Source: Promerops cafer
Taxonomy: Eukaryota; Chordata; Aves; Passeriformes; Nectariniidae
Length of the DNA stretch: 64,000 nucleotides
NCBI GenBank assembly: GCA_013398275.1
Contig: VZSE01015514.1
Coordinates: forward strand, 744,004-808,003
Direction of reading: 5' to 3'
Shown: piece after piece, positions 24,561 through 39,706 of the stretch
Layout: the number at the start of each line of letters is the position of its first letter
Numbering within the stretch: position 1 is the first letter of the stretch
The notes under the pieces: generated by a model
Told to the model about the DNA's origin: nothing
What the model saw: only the letters and a program-made list of their open reading frames with translations
Database searches by the model: none
Program-made: the position numbers and the translations under genes

Positions 24561-27500
24561 TAAATGTGAAATGAATGGTGGAATTTTCCTACCACAATTT
24601 AATGACTGGGGGGGAAAGGGGATGAACTTCAAAACCCAAACACAAAGGCACAGTTGTGCATTCCTCTCCCTAAGCCAATATGTTGTTTAAAGTGAATGCA
24701 TCCTCATTTAAGATCTGCAAACAGAAGGCTCCATAGAGCATACAGGACATACAGCGAGATTTCAGCTAACATACATCAACAGTGCACATCCAGATGCTGG
24801 TAGGGTTAATCTCAGCACATACAGCCATGAGATACTAGATCTACTTGGGATGTATCTTCAATTTTGGATGTATGTAGCAACGAGTTTTGCTTTCTTTTTC
24901 AGTTCCCAAGAATCAATTTCCTCAATGGGTAGCTAGCTGATCACAAGCAAAAGCCAGTAATTTAACTCAGTCATCAATAAGTTAAGTCTTCAGTGTTAGA
25001 ACAACTATCCAAATTTTAATCTTTTTCTGCTTCTGAACTACCAAGAAAATTCAATTACCTTGAAAGTTTAACCTATTAAATATGCCTTTGACAGTGAGTG
25101 CACTGTATTCAATCACGATTTTTTTTCTTGGTTAAAACCAGAATTGTATTCAGAGCCTATGCAAAATGGCTTTTTCACATTTAATAATTACTTAACAACC
25201 AATTTTGTGTCTTTGGACTTAATTTTAAGTTTTGAAACCTCCAATACTTAACGAGTACATAATATGGGGAGGAAAGCTTCCTTTACAATTCACTAAAGAA
25301 AATACATTCCAAATTCAATTCTGCATTCTGCATCTGTACCATAAACCTGATGTAAGCATATTTAGACACCAATAAAACTGTTACAGTGCAACAGTTCTTC
25401 ACTGTATCATGATACTAATGAATAACACATTAACTTCAGTGGAGAAAAAAGAAGATATTTTTTTCCTTGAGGGATTTTAGCAATAATTTCTCACTATGTG
25501 ATTTTATATTAATTATAATATCACAGAATATCAAAATTTTGCCTTTATGGATCCCCTCAGTTACTCTCTTAAATTAAGGAGGTTTATAACTTAGCAGTTT
25601 GAAACTGTTGCTTATTGATCCTTGAGTGAAAATACATAGAAAAGTAAGTTTTAAACCATTTTGGGTTTATTGAACAAATACCATTCAAGTCAAATTAATA
25701 GACAGTGTAATATCATATTCAAGGTCTCTACATTTATTTTTTGTACTTGCTAAAATAACATTATTGTTTGAAACATTCAGATGTCATGGAGACTGACTTT
25801 GATCTGAAAAGAAACAAAAATAGTTTATAGGTAACTATACATTCTATTACACTGGTGTCCCACAACCTTGGAGTTGCTTCCCAATTTAATGTAAAGAAAA
25901 TAGCAGGCATTAATAATTTAAGTTTACTTCTTGAAAAATTTCAGGGATGTGTTCATTCTTAAGAGTTGTTTGTGAACTAACTGAAGTGGCAGTAATATTA
26001 TCATAATGCAATTAAACGAAAAGAAGGTGTCTTACATTTTCCTAATTAAGAGTAATAGATAATCTCAACATTCAGTTTAAGGCTAAATCATATGGTACTA
26101 TCCAAATGAGTCTCCCCTTCTTCTGCCTTTGATTGAGTCCTTTAAAAAAAATTGGCCTCAGATTTTAACACGAACAGCTGAATCTTCACAGTCAACTAGA
26201 TACTTCACTTTTCAGAAAGAAATTCCCATACCCTCTCTTCCACTTCCCACCAGTGGAATCTTCACAAGGAATGACAATAGGCACGCAAAAATGCTGCTGT
26301 TCCCCATCCTCCACTCCCCAAACTCTACTTGGCATGTTTGCTGATAGATCATTTGCTCAAAACCTTCTTGTTAAGATAATTTAAACTCTGAGCTTCCATT
26401 CCTCTAGGGCGGGAAGCTAGGGAACAGTAAAGTGGGGAAAGACCTTTGCTGTCCCCAACTATGAAGCTTTACTGGACTGACCACTGGAGCTTAAAGCTGA
26501 CATTTACCTTCCTGAGTAAAGTGGTAATATACAGCTAGGGAAAGATGACAAAGGTTATATAACAAAAAAAAGAATACTGGAATTAAGGAAAAGCATCTCA
26601 TATCTACCCCGATGTCCTTAGGCAGCTTACTGTAGGTCCTCTCCAATTACCTAAAGGAACAATTATAATGATAGATGTTGCTTAGTTTTAGAGACCTCAT
26701 GATGGATGGGCAAAGAACCAAAATGTAACATGTTCAGGTAATATGTAAAAATAATTCACATTATCTCTTGAAAGATGTAATGTTTTCCAAACTAGCCTGT
26801 ATTCACAGAACTCTAAAAGCAGGCATCCACGTTCTGCATGAAACAGTGCTGTTGCCGATGCTTAAACTCTTGTTAAATCTCTCCCATTTTATAGCTAATC
26901 ACATTTTTATAGCAGGCATGAAGCACTCTACAAGGCCCTTGCTGAGCTGTTCTTGTAAATCAAAACCTTATTCCATCTTTCTGCTTGCTGGCAGCAGAGC
27001 AAGGTTACTTTTACCATTTATGGTTATAAAACACATCCAACTTTTCCCCCCTTGTTGCTGCCTTTTTTCCACTATTCTTTCTTTCTCTGTCTCACTCCAA
27101 GAAAGATATTACAAGTTCAGCTAAACAACTTCAGAACTCATCTATAACCTTTTTCTTGTCTCTCAGTACACTTACAACCTCATGAAAACATCTAATGAGA
27201 AGACAGTGAAACATTAATACAGTATTTAGGTCAAGAGCCTCCTTCCGACCTCAAGTCACATGAAACAAACAAAAACCACACAAGAACAGCAGCAGCTCAG
27301 AAGCTCTTGATGATAAGTTATCACTATATGGTCCATATGTATATCAGCTCACAAAATAAGGCCCAGATCACACTGGGCGTGCTCAGAATGATAATTTAAC
27401 ACTCTAATATAAACACTCAGTTCAACATGCGAGCAAGAAGAATGAAGACATACAGTTAAATCTTACTATTCGACCCACCTATAAGCAGCCACCACATTCT

Positions 27501-29860
27501 GCAATAAAGCAAGCTCAAGAAGGAAAGAAAAAAAAATTCCTAGATTTAGATGTGCTGTCCAATTACATCCATCCCTCCTGGCACATAGGGTATTAAACTG
27601 AAACAGCCTCTATTTACGATGACCACAGACTGAAACACCAGATTCAGTTTCTTGTCAGGTCTGGTTCCATTTTCCCCCCTCCAACTAGGAGCCGGAGCAT
27701 CCTGCCACAGAAACAGGACACTCTGCCCTTTCACACGTCTCTGCAGGGCACATTATCAACACCCCTCCATAAGAAGCTATGTTGCATGGAAGAACAAGGA
27801 TGTACATTGGAAACTCCTGAATTTTCTGCTAGAAAGGACTCCAGCCCACACTGCATATGGGAGCAGTCAGCACACATGAAAATCATTACAGGGATGTTAT
27901 TACAGAACACATGTCCAGTTACAAAAGCAAAGCAACTCTGCTGCTTAGAAATGAAGTTTTTCCAATGGACATGAAATCTACAGTACTTCAGAAAGATATA
28001 GATATGTTTATGGACTAAATCAGATTTATCTGAACATCAAGAACAGCTTCTGTTTGGTCTCAAATCCTCCTTTAAGAGTGTCACCCTACTGTTTAAAATT
28101 TGATGTTTAAAAGAAATTTAAGCATAGCATATTCTCACATATAATTCCTACAGTCATCTTAGCCAGGGATTTGCCACCACAGAGAAATCAGAACTGAAAA
28201 ATTACTGACCTTTAAACTTAACATTTCCTGAATCTTATAGATGAAATGAACAAACTACAGAAATGGTGATGTGCATGTGTACAGAAAAAGGCTTCCTAAG
28301 GAGATTATTCCCACATTAACTGGGTGGCTTATGACAACAAGCTGGTTTGTGAACCTACATCACTCCATTCTTTTTGTTCCATTCTGCCTCAAGCAGAGAT
28401 CTGCAAGCAATCAGTAAAAATGATGCAACTACCTGCTTATCAAGGGGGTTTGGTTCTTCTGATTTCTGGAAGTATGCCTTAAATAATGCTGTTCACTCAA
28501 AAGATGTTTGATTTTGTGCATAATTTATGGTACATATTCTATGCAGATGTGAGCATAAACTGTTGTTACGATTTTCCACCTGGATATTCACAGTGACTGT
28601 ACTGATTAATGGCTCCATAACTATTACATCATTCTTGACTTCATCCCGTGCAGTTAAGCATATTTCATGAACAATGGAACAGAGGGTAATCAAAGGAAAT
28701 CAATTTTCAAGGTCCTAAGTTTTTGACACACAGACCACCTGCATGAGGTGCTCAAAATATCTTTGCATCCTGAACTCAAGGGCAGGAGGAGGCAACGGAA
28801 GCGTTTGGAGTAAGCGCGGGGTGCTGGACATTGAGGAAATGGAAGCACTTAACGAGAGAAAGGGAGGGAGAGGAGCCATGCAAAACCTTGCACTGCCTGC
28901 AGAACTTGCCTCCCATTTCCCTGAGCCCAGCAGGACAAGGTACCAAGAACTGAGGTGTCCTTTCACCCAGAGAGGGAGTCTCTGGAGAAGAGCTGCAAAG
29001 AACAATGCCTGTGAAGGCACCTGCATGCTTGTATTCTCTTTTTCATTATTTTCTCGCAGAACTTAATGCTACTACTGCAACTAAAGTCACTACAACCATC
29101 TCCTTCCTGTTCATTGGCTGTGCCACACAGAGGTCCTCACAGCTGCTGCTTTACCTTCCTGCCAGGGAGAAAAGGTAGAACATCCACTGAATCCCAAGAA
29201 CTCTAGAAATTAGGTTGCCTGCAAGTACTTTCTGAGAAGAAACTTCAACAGAGCCATCCTCTCTCATATTAGCATCATTAACTACAGATGAATGCCTTTG
29301 AGAGCTCATCAGCAAAGGCAGAGAAGAAACTTGCTATAACCTTTCAGCTGCATAGTTCCCCTATCCCAAATCAAACATGGATTGTTTATTCTTCAAAAAC
29401 AAAGGTCAGATTACAATTTCATGGTAAAATGACTAAATATCTGGAGTAACACTATTAAGTCAATGGAGATCCCCTGGATTTGCACAAAAAATCTGGCTCA
29501 TTGTATTCCAAATTGCTAAAAATGTGGTTGACATCAGAACACAGTAGCTGAAAGATTTGAAGAAAAATACTTGCATGTATTTTTCTGTGCAAAAAGAGCA
29601 GAAGGTTAGATTCAAACTCTACTGTCAACATTGCAAGGGTCAACATTAATATTTTCTTCTCATGTAATGAATTGTCAGATCTCAGCTACGCTGCTGTCCT
29701 ATTATCTCCTGGGAGGAAGGATAAATTGGTTAATATAGTTCTTTCCAAAAAAAGCTTTTGAAAGCAGAAACATCTGCTATGTTCATTAGTCACTATTTGG
29801 CCTGAGTTCAGTAGTAAGGCAAACTACGAACCCTTTTCCCTTTCTCTTACCTAGAGAGGT

Positions 29861-29861
29861 N
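29861..29861. other. Single N
   Basis: One undetermined base in otherwise unique sequence (CTAGAGAGGT N GTATGCTC). Unlike the Ns at 2961 and 40465, I see no duplicated flank here. Confidence 0.95.
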
Positions 29862-31934
29862 GTATGCTCAAAAATCTAAGCCTACAGCCACATGAAAACT
29901 GGAAAAGAGTTGCAGAAATTAAGCAGCGTGAATTAGTCTGAAACAAAGCTGAGCGCTGAACCCAGATACCAGAAGTTTGGGTTTAACTCTTCCGGTCAAT
30001 TGCCTGTGCAACTGGACTGAGCAATATTGGAACCACACCCTTGTTTTTACATTTAAGAATATGTATGATTCAACCCTAATTCAAGCCTGTCGGAGTTGGA
30101 AAATAAACATCAGAGCCTTATCAGTCTTTCTCCCAGGCTGGACTATACTGAACAGCAGCCATTTACAAGACAAAATACTGGTTTTTAACTCATCATTCAA
30201 GAGAGAGAAGTAAAAATAACATGCATGAGGCCCACTGTCCAAAGAGAGCTGTGTGATGAGATGAGATTAATGGGATAGTTTAATCATAGCAAAATCCACA
30301 ATAGGAGTTTGCTGTTGTGATGCTCAGTATTCTTATACCAGGAGTCTAGACATTCCCTACGAAAGTCCCTAAAACTGTGGGCCATCTTTCTGCCGGCACA
30401 TAATGTGTTTTCACACCTGATTTAAGGTAAAACTTGAGGTTAAACATAGGACACCCAACAATGTCATAACTACATAGCTCTTAGATCATCACTTCACCTC
30501 CAACAACCCTTAGGCAGCTGAAGAGTATTTACATGCAACCTGTCCCAAAGCTGTCTTGACGTGTCAGAAAGACAGGCAAATGCCACTCTATCCAAAATGT
30601 GCTGGGAGCACTACACCTGAAATACTGGGACCACAAATAGGGGGACCACAGAAAATAAACAGTACGTCTTCGAACAAGCATTGCCTGGTCTTAATATCAG
30701 TTGAGGCAGAAAAGATCCAAAAAGATGATGTTTTAGAATTCATAAACATGACAAAGGCAAGCTAAAGTTTTACAGACTTTCCTAATTATGCAATGCTTGG
30801 GTTCAAAACCATGACTACTGCTTCAACTTAGGCCATAGACCACTTTTAAGTTTATTTAAAAGGAAGTCCACCTAAAATAAAATTTTAGACTATGGCCTTG
30901 CATTGAAACCTGTTTGTTTCAACAATTACTGACCACCTTTTGATCTACTACACATACCTCTGCTATTCAAGCAAGCAGAGAATTAAAAAACAGCAGTGGA
31001 GGAAGCAAACTGGAATGAGGGGCTACCACTGGCTTTACAAATAGAAGGCACTAGCCATGTACCTGGGGGATCTCTTACCCTGTCCTACTCTTCCTAACCA
31101 AGCAAGGTCTTTTACCACTCAGACTTTTATCTTCCCCCTTCAAATACCTGACAGGCTTCCTTTTCATTCTTCCAGATGGCTGTAAGAGACAAACACTTCC
31201 TCATCCAGTGTCTGCTTCTAACTTTTTAGCATTTGGAGGTTTGGGATGTGAATGTGGAAAGGGTGGGATTTTCATGTTGATTTTTTTCCTTCTTCACAGG
31301 TTGTTCTCCTTGCTTATTTTCTCCACTTTCTCAGTCCAAACCACAGCATCTGTGCAAGCAGTAGAGGGATGGCACTGGGAAAACCAGGAAACAGGCTCTT
31401 GATCAGCTCTAGTACTCCTACAAATGATCTTACGTTGTGCTCATGGTGACATCGAAGGTTTTAAAGACACAACTCTCATTAAACACAGATGAGCTGAATG
31501 TTCCAGGGTTTACAACTCAACATAATTTGGATCAGGCACCACAAGGGTACAGGACTCTGACAAAAATTAGCCTAACTCCAACCAGGGACTCTGTATTCCA
31601 CAGCTAGAGGAATAAACAATACAACTTCAGTAAAAATTATAGTATGGCTACAAAATAATTTTCTAAATCTTCAAAGAAATAGTTAATATGGTGCAATGAA
31701 AAAGGCTAAAAAAAAGTTAAATATCAACAGCACATGCTACAGACACACAAAGAAGTGATGTAGTTAAACTTCTGTGATCCTTTTGTACGGGTATTGTGCA
31801 GGTTATCTTTATGGTTGAGCAGCTTCAACACACACATTTAAGAGCACTGTTTCAGACTGTAAGAAACTCATCTTTTCCTCTTAAAAGGTCCAAAATTATA
31901 TTTTATACTGTTATAAGATCACCACATATTTAAA

Positions 31935-31956
31935 GGGGGGGGTTGGGGGGAGTGGG
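31935..31956 (+). repeat. G-rich motif with G-quadruplex potential
   Basis: G8, TT, G6, AGT, G3 on the plus strand gives at least four runs of three or more G with short loops. It is C-rich on the FBXL7 transcript strand, so any quadruplex would form in the DNA or in an antisense RNA. Confidence 0.6.
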
Positions 31957-34900
31957 ATGAACAGCACAATGTCATTTTATATCTGAATTATTTCAAAAAT
32001 ATTTAGCTTTTTCCATAAGGAAATGAAGTTTAATTTCATCTCATAACTTTTTCATATCTAGCCTCTTCTTGGTTTCTAGCAGCCATAGCAATTTCAAAAC
32101 TAGATAACAGTTATAGTTTTTCAGGCAGTAATCTTACTAAAATTGTTAAATAATTCTCTAGACTGAAAAATGGAAGGACATCTCCTTATGGTGTTCATAA
32201 TCTCTTTTTTTTCTTCAAAATAAGCTTGTTCTGATTACCTTCATGGATCTTTACTATGCATAATCTGCATTACTGACCAATTTCACTTTCAGGAAATAAA
32301 ATTTTCAGCTTTTGTTGTTGCTGTTTGTTTGTTTTTATTCTTCCTGGCAAACACGCTGTTACTTGCCTATAGCACCGATGTGAAAAGGGAGAAACCCTAT
32401 CTGGAAAATACCCTAAGCCTACGGTCCTAGTAGTTCACTGAGAAAACTGAGATGTTTTGAAAATGTCATTCAGCATCTAGAATTTGGAAGTTAACTCTAA
32501 CTCTATCAAACTTCACAAGTTTGATAAACTTCAAGCAAGGTTAACATCCTGAGACATACACTATTTTAGTCAGAGCCTACAAACTTTGATACAGCAACTA
32601 AGCACATTTTATTAACTGACATGGAGACACTAACAGGGCACCTCCTGACCTTCACATCTATAGCAAATAGTGATCCCTTTTATACACAGATATTTGCTCT
32701 AGCAAAATAGTTTATTCATTTACTATGGATCACACTTTCAACAAAATCCCTGAACAAGTTTCATATGCTTCACCTCCTTCCCATGTACAGGAGAACATCT
32801 AAGCTCTGTTTTATCTCACATGTTCCTACAAAGAGTATTCTACATGTTTCCACAGGTACCCTTTTGCTAGATTTTCCTATTGTTTTAATGCCTATAAAAG
32901 TTGACCCTTCAACAGAACAGGCAGATTAAAAGAAGTCTTCCTGGAGACACTTTACAAAAACTTTTGGACGTTTCAAAAAAGCTACCTTGGCAGTTGCATC
33001 ATCAGAGATGCTTTTCCAGCCTTTGAAGCAATTCAAATCCTGGTTTTCTTTAGGCTACTATTCTCCAAAGGGAAGAATGCAGTATTTTGTAGCAAAACTG
33101 GAAGGATTTTATCTTCCACATCAGCAGGCAGTGTCTGTCCACAGTGTGAATACACTCAATTCCTAAATGACAATCCATTTCCAATTTACAGATTAAAACC
33201 GGCACTAGGAAAAATACTCGTTTGTGGACAAGTTCAGCATGAGAGCAGACAAGGGACAGAGTCTGCAAAAGGTCATAAATAGTCCCTTTTCCTTTTTAGT
33301 TCCTCTATTTCACAGCAGGGTTAGCTGTTAGTTACAAGTGTATGTACAAGACTTAAGTACCAGCCCTACAAATATCTAGGCCAATCTTTGTTTCCTTCAT
33401 TACTCAGCAGAGGCACCAGAACTTAGCGCAGGCTAGGTCAATGCTCATAGTAAAATTCGATCTATTATTAAAATCTCATTCTCTCATCCACACCAAGCAC
33501 GGACAAGAACTTAATCCTTTCTCTTTGCAGTAATTTTGCTCTGTATTCCAAGACACACTTATGTTCTCTTCCTTTCCCAATCTTATACTAAGAAATAAAG
33601 ATATTTCAGTGATTTCCTTTATAGGTCAGGTTTTCTGAACACAGGTTCAATCTTGTATTGCCTTGAAATTACTCGAATCATTACCCTTGTAAAGAAACAC
33701 ATTCATAAACCCTCAAAACAGCTACCAAGATGCTTCTTAAAGATAAACACAGCTTAAAATAGGAAGTACTTGAAATTTGATCTAGCAAGGAGCTTGTATA
33801 TTGTACCTTAATGCTTTGCAAACTGAAGGAAGGCATTTGAAATGCCAGTGTGAAAAAACTCAGACATAACTTCATTTATATGAAGTTGTCTTTATAAGAC
33901 ACTGTAGTACTTTTTGCCACCTCTATACAAAACAGCAGCTTTTACTTTAAAGACCACAAATTTTATGGTGTCAGCCAGGATGGCTGGGCTGAGCTGGGAC
34001 ACTTCTTGCTTGCCAGGATGACTGAAATGCCACCTAAGTGCTGCAGGACATGGACTTCATGGATTAAAAAGGCACTTGCCTCTTGTGATACCTGATAGAC
34101 CACATAGAGCTGAGAACGGAAATACCTTTAAAAAGCCCCATGGTGTTAGAAAGTGCAGCACCAGACAAACGAAGCTATTTCACTCAAGTTTGCTTTGGCA
34201 GGTTTTCAACTCTCTAGCCTATCCTTGCCTTGTAGTCACACACAAGACTTGGAACAATTCCAGTTATCAAGTCTACCTAGATGGAGCATTAAGTTGGCCT
34301 CTAAAAAAGACAGGGACAAAAGGGAAAAGTAGCGGAATTCAATACTGTTAACAGTTTTGTCACTATAGTTTTATGTATGCAGGACAAAAAATGTAAGGTA
34401 GACTGGTGGAAAAAAAAATCACATGAAATCTGAAGATACAAAAAACTACTCTTCAAGCTGTGCTACTTGGTGTAAGGCAATGTTAATCAAATATGAAAAC
34501 CTACTCCTGTGAAAAATGTCATCATAATATCTCAGAATAATTTTCAATTAAGCTAGAAAAGGGATATATACTTATTTCCATAGTCTAAATCAGACAGTTG
34601 CTAGTGCTTCATGGAAGACTGATGACGTTCCAGTTATGCACTTTATATTTTTATGTATTAATAAAATGACTGTAATTACACACATATTGTATATCCAGCA
34701 TACATCTGCTAATGGAAATATAAAATTACTCTGTGTTTCAAGTAAAATCCACACTTGACTTTACACTGTCTTTCAAGGCAAACTACATTTTTACAATACC
34801 AATACTCACACTAGATACTACCGGGAAAGAGTTACTAAATATGTACACTTGGGCATCTCTTCACATAAGAAAATCTTCCCAATTGCTGAACTTCTAAAGC

Positions 34901-35876
34901 AACTTTAAGAAAAATGAAAAAGTTTTGGCTAGCCACTATCATGCATTGAACTTGAATAATGAAAGCAACATCCTTACTCTATTTTGGAATTTAACTTGGA
35001 CAAAATTCAGCTTCCATTTTATTCTCAGACGTTTCAGTAAACCATAACCAAGTTATGATCAGTTTTAATTAAGTTAATGGATTATGGAAACTAACTACCT
35101 ACAATCACGCAAATCCTTTTTACTAGGGCCTGCATCTGGCTTCTAAAATCCGGTTTAGTTTGGCAGACACTTTTACCTACCAAATGGCAAAAGCAAGAAT
35201 AAAAAAGCAATGAGAAAACGTTGCCACTGGAATGACATCTAATACCTTAAAAACGGTCTCCACTAATAAATACATCTTGCAATAATTTCAGTGGTGTAAT
35301 TTACCAACCTTTAAGGAAGAAATTGTATTCTTATGATCATGAAATTCCCAAAGCAACTTTGTTGAGCATTTTTAAGTACTACTGGAAGATAGATGCCATC
35401 CTTCCTGCTGTATTTTCTGTGTGTTTCATTGCTATCAAATAGAGCACATGCTCTAAGTCAGTCTTGTACTCCAAGCTTTTGAAGATTATTAGAATTTAAG
35501 TCAGAGCCTTAACCTGATTCAGAGTATCAAACTGATGGATACTCGTTTATTCAAATTATAAATAAGTTTTTTACATATAGAACAAACCACAGTATAGATA
35601 AATGAGTCATTAATAACACAACTTAACATATACCATTTAAACAAACAAAAAAAACCCCTCACCATTTTACATCTTGTTACAGTTTGCCTTCATGGCAGGC
35701 AGCCATCCTGCATCATTCGTGGGTGAGGAAATGGACTGAAATGATAAATGACAGGAGTGGTTCCTAAGACTTACAAGTTCCTTGATTCTCCCCAGAACAG
35801 TGCCTTTTTTCAGTGGAGATGTCATTACATCAGAAGTTTCTACCTGAGGGTTCAGAACTTTCATTATCAATGTAAA

Positions 35877-35901
35877 ATAAAAAACAAAACAAAACAAAAC
35901 C
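35877..35901 (+). repeat. (AAAAC)n low-complexity repeat
   Basis: Three to four AAAAC units preceded by AAAATAAAA. Confidence 0.85.
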
Positions 35902-36893
35902 TATTGTCAGCAAGCTTAAGTTCATGACTGTACTCTGTAGTTCATGGAAAAGTTTCAAGATCTGCAGATCAACGAGTCAACATTCACAGTACATTACTTC
36001 AGCTCTGTTAACCACTTTGGCAAGGAGTCAGTCCTTGTACAGTCATCAAGAAGTACAGACAATAATTCTTACCCTTTCCCTTCTCGGCCCACATTATGTG
36101 CTTGATTAATGACTGACAAGTTTCTCCACTAACATAAATCGACATATTTAGCAGGGAAGCCATGGAAAATTGTTTGCCTATCAGTAGAAATTAAACATAG
36201 GATTTGTACAAAGATTAGGCTTACGAAAGATGGACAGATAATTTGCAGCAAGACCAGTAACTTCCCACCGCAGGAGGTCTTCTGTAAAAGCTTTACTATC
36301 AACAAAAGCCTCATCTTGGACAACAGGGAGTAGTAGCAAAGTCCCAGTAACAGATAGCACTGCAAGACTGCAAGCAGATGCTTTTCCCTGTGTTAGCAGG
36401 ATAAAAAGAGCACATTTCCAACACCTGAACTTGTCTACTTCTGGTGTAGTCAAAGCTTTTCACCCAGAACAAGTCAAGATTAAGCTACTCAGTTACAGCT
36501 TTACTTCTCAAAACAATTTAAACAGACATTTAAATTATCCAAGACAAAATTAATTGCTCCTAATAATTTAATAAGCTTCAGAGCAAGCAGAAGGTAGATC
36601 AAGATGATCACTGATGGCATCCTATATTAGATTTATGATGCTGAAGCCCTTTTATGCTTATAGAAAAAACAGACAAGGTTTTTATTTCTTTCTTCCTGTG
36701 CACAATATTTGGTGAAGAATAGTTATGATTGTTACTCCAGCAATCAAGCCTATTTTTCTGTTTGTGGAAGTAGATTAATTAATTTATGACTGCCATTACT
36801 CGCTAAGGAATTTCTTTCTGAATAACTGTACAATATGGGATATTATTTCATTTCAGGTGAGACTATCAAAATACAAAGTCTACGGGTCCAGGG

Positions 36894-36999
36894 AAAAAAA
36901 AAAAAGAAAAACAGACAAACAAAAAACAAACAAACAAACAAATCCAAATGGAAAACCCAAAACCTGGAAAAGGAAAAAAAAAATACTTTTTTTTTTTTT
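36894..36999 (+). repeat. A-rich low-complexity tract ending in a T13 run
   Basis: Starts with A12, continues with (AAAC)n-like words (ACAAACAAACAAACAAA) and A10, then ATAC and T13 (36987-36999). The A10 and T13 runs can pair as a small AT hairpin. The Lys-rich plus-strand frame and its Phe-rich antisense partner come from composition. Confidence 0.8.
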
Positions 37000-39706
37000 A
37001 ATGAAATAGCATTCAAGTCTGCTTTGCAGTTGGACAAAGTTCTGCCAAGAAATTCCATTTCATGTACATGTCTTGCAGGCAGTAGTTCTTTCATCCATGT
37101 TTTCCATTTGAAAATGGACTAGGAATAGCCAGTAGGTGGGGATTTTTCTGAGAAAGCCATCAGCCACTACTTTACACCTCCAACCCTCACATCATCTGAT
37201 AGAGCTGGCATCAAAGCCTTCAAGATTACTGATGAATTCTCCTGCTGGCCAGCTGAAACCCAGCAATACAACAGAACTGAGCATTGTCCTAAACCAGTCC
37301 TCTCAGCTGAGGTCATCTGACAGTAGGTCTCCAAACTCAATCTTCACACTGTCCAAAGCTGAAGACTCCAGAGCTCTGCTTGGTCTCAGCAAAGAAGTTT
37401 TGACTACATTAAATGAAGCACATGCACAGCTATGAGGGCTCCAGAGAAATTAGTGACTCATTTGCCTTTAGTCCTATGAATGCAAACTGCCATGAATGCC
37501 CTATGGTCCTACAGTCAGCCATGGCTTGGCAAAGTCATTTGTCTGTCACAAAAAAAATTAAGGTCTTCACAGATGCAACAGAACAGGGCTGTGAATACCA
37601 AGTGGCTTCTGCCTCCCACATGACCAACAGTCCCTCTCACCCTCAACATGTAAACCTTAGTGCAGCCATGCTTTATACATCCTTGGAGAGGATTAATTTA
37701 ATTTTGATTTCCTCTCTGTGTTTGCTTTGGAAGTTTGCAGCTTGAGCAATATATATACGACCAAAGTTTGGCAGCAAGAAGCCCGTAACTATGATGTATA
37801 TCATTTATGCCTGGCGAGCATATTCAGAAAAATAAGCTGGCAGTGAGGACAGCTTCATCTCACATTCAGAAAGTGGAAGACTGGTGTAGGAATAAGGAAA
37901 GGCAAGACATTTCCAGGAGGTAAATTTAGGTAAATTTAAGATGGATGGAGTCTGATATCATCCATATGAGTGAGGGAACACAGTGCTCAGCAAAAAAAGC
38001 TTTGATCATGACAGAGGAGGTGGCAGGCATGCAGATCTTTAAAGGCCTTTCCATCATCCAACAGGTTTCTAGTGTGTTAGTTACTGGTACCTTCCAAAGC
38101 TTGCCAGAGCAGTAGTAAAACCAGGGCCATGCAAAGAGGTATTATTGCCACAGGATAGCACACAGAAAACAAAGAATTTTGCTGGTCCAGTTTGCATGTT
38201 TGAGCATAATGCTAGACTGACAAAAACAGTAAGTATTTTCTATAATACATTCCAATAGAGGAATAATAATGAACTCTGAACCATACCATTTCCAATTTAA
38301 GTGTCAGTTAAACATTACAAATTTCAGCCTTAACTTTCATTCCAACAGCTGTCCATCACAAAAGTTAAAAGCATGTATAAGATGCTATTCTAGATACATA
38401 ATATTCTATTCCATGTAATCATAAAATCATGCTTCTATGATAATACCTCCCAACCTGTAACACATTCTACACACAATAGAAAACAGCTTCTACTGCATTC
38501 CAGCTAAATACGAGGACTTTCTTTTTAGCTTATTCATGCTGTTTCTACATAGCTGAAATGCATTTGCTCAGCTGAGTTCTCTGGTACCTCCCTGCAGTCA
38601 TAAGCTCCAATTTATGAGTGAAGAAGGCATTATTGCCTGGAGCAAAATAATCCATCTGTCCTGATACAGGCCTTGTTTCAAGGGTTTTCTAGCACACAAG
38701 GGTTCTTCACTGTGTACAAACTCAAAATTATCCAACATCAAAACCTATTACTGTTTCAATAGTGTACTAGTCTTGTAGCATTTAGATTTCCATGCACCTA
38801 GAATTGATGGGGTTCCTTTTATTAGACCTCTCTATTAGTCTGTCAAGATTATGTTGTTGCTTCCACCAGAAGTCTTCTGTAAAGAGACACAAGTGCTGGA
38901 ATGCAATGGCCTACATTTTCCTTAATGTCCTGTTATCATTGCTTAGCAGTGTGTTATCCCTACAGATGAATCCTAAACCTACCTTTTTAATATTATACAC
39001 CATAGAAGCTTTATTTTCAACTTTGGCATTACTACCTTTGCTATATTTTAACATCACTGCTCCCTTTTCCCAATCTAAATTCAGGGCCTTTAGTTTGAGC
39101 AGTCTCTTCCCTCCCCAAAATTCAGTTTCGTGTTTCTATGATAGGGAACCAAAATAACTTGTGAAGAAATTGCAAAAAAAATTAAAACATAGTCCATTCA
39201 GACTCAGTCACAAGCTCAATGCCAGAGCTAAGTATGACTGTTCCATTAAAACTGAAAGATTAGACACAGATGAATAGGAGTTACCAGGTTCAACTCCACA
39301 GCCAAAAGTTCACAAAAAAAGGAAAAAAGAAAGGAAGGGGGGGATAAAACCTGTTTAAAATCAGTGTTAGTTTCCTACACAGTATTTCACCCAGGCCCAA
39401 GATTCAGCATGCAATGTTCAAATACCAAGAATAAGACCATGTATTTCAACACCTATATATAAGCTTCTATTTTTTACTTTTAAGCCTTTGCCATCAAGTG
39501 ATTCATGGTTTGAATATGGCTATTTGAAGACTATCATACTCTGGATGTGTAAGACAACATCATTTACAAGATGGTGCAACATAGTTAAACACCTGGTTTT
39601 CCCTGGCCTTGTTCTGTCAGCCTACAATTCTTTCCTCAAGGAAAAAGAGAAAATGATGATTTTTTCAACTACTTCCAGATGTTAAATAGCAATGGCTCTG
39701 ACCAGA

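Larger units (their letters stand above)
24561..39706. other. Long intronic stretch without recognisable gene
   Basis: About 15 kb, mostly AT-rich. It holds low-complexity tracts (listed separately), a G-rich motif at 31935-31956 and an N at 29861. A less AT-rich patch at about 28770-29010 has open frames of 103-107 codons on both strands. Adjacent plus-strand open frames at 37136-37745 (99 and 110 codons) have no domain I recognise. None of these shows convincing coding character. Confidence 0.5.

Noticed and set aside
25520..25565. ATATCACAGAATATC... followed by ATGGATCCCCTCAG as a reverse CR1 3' end
   Set aside because: Only a few bases fit the CR1 terminus and no ORF2 or 3' UTR words follow.
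37136..37745. Two adjacent plus-strand open frames of 99 and 110 codons
   Set aside because: They overlap in different frames, have no recognisable domain and look like chance openness in a stretch of slightly higher GC.
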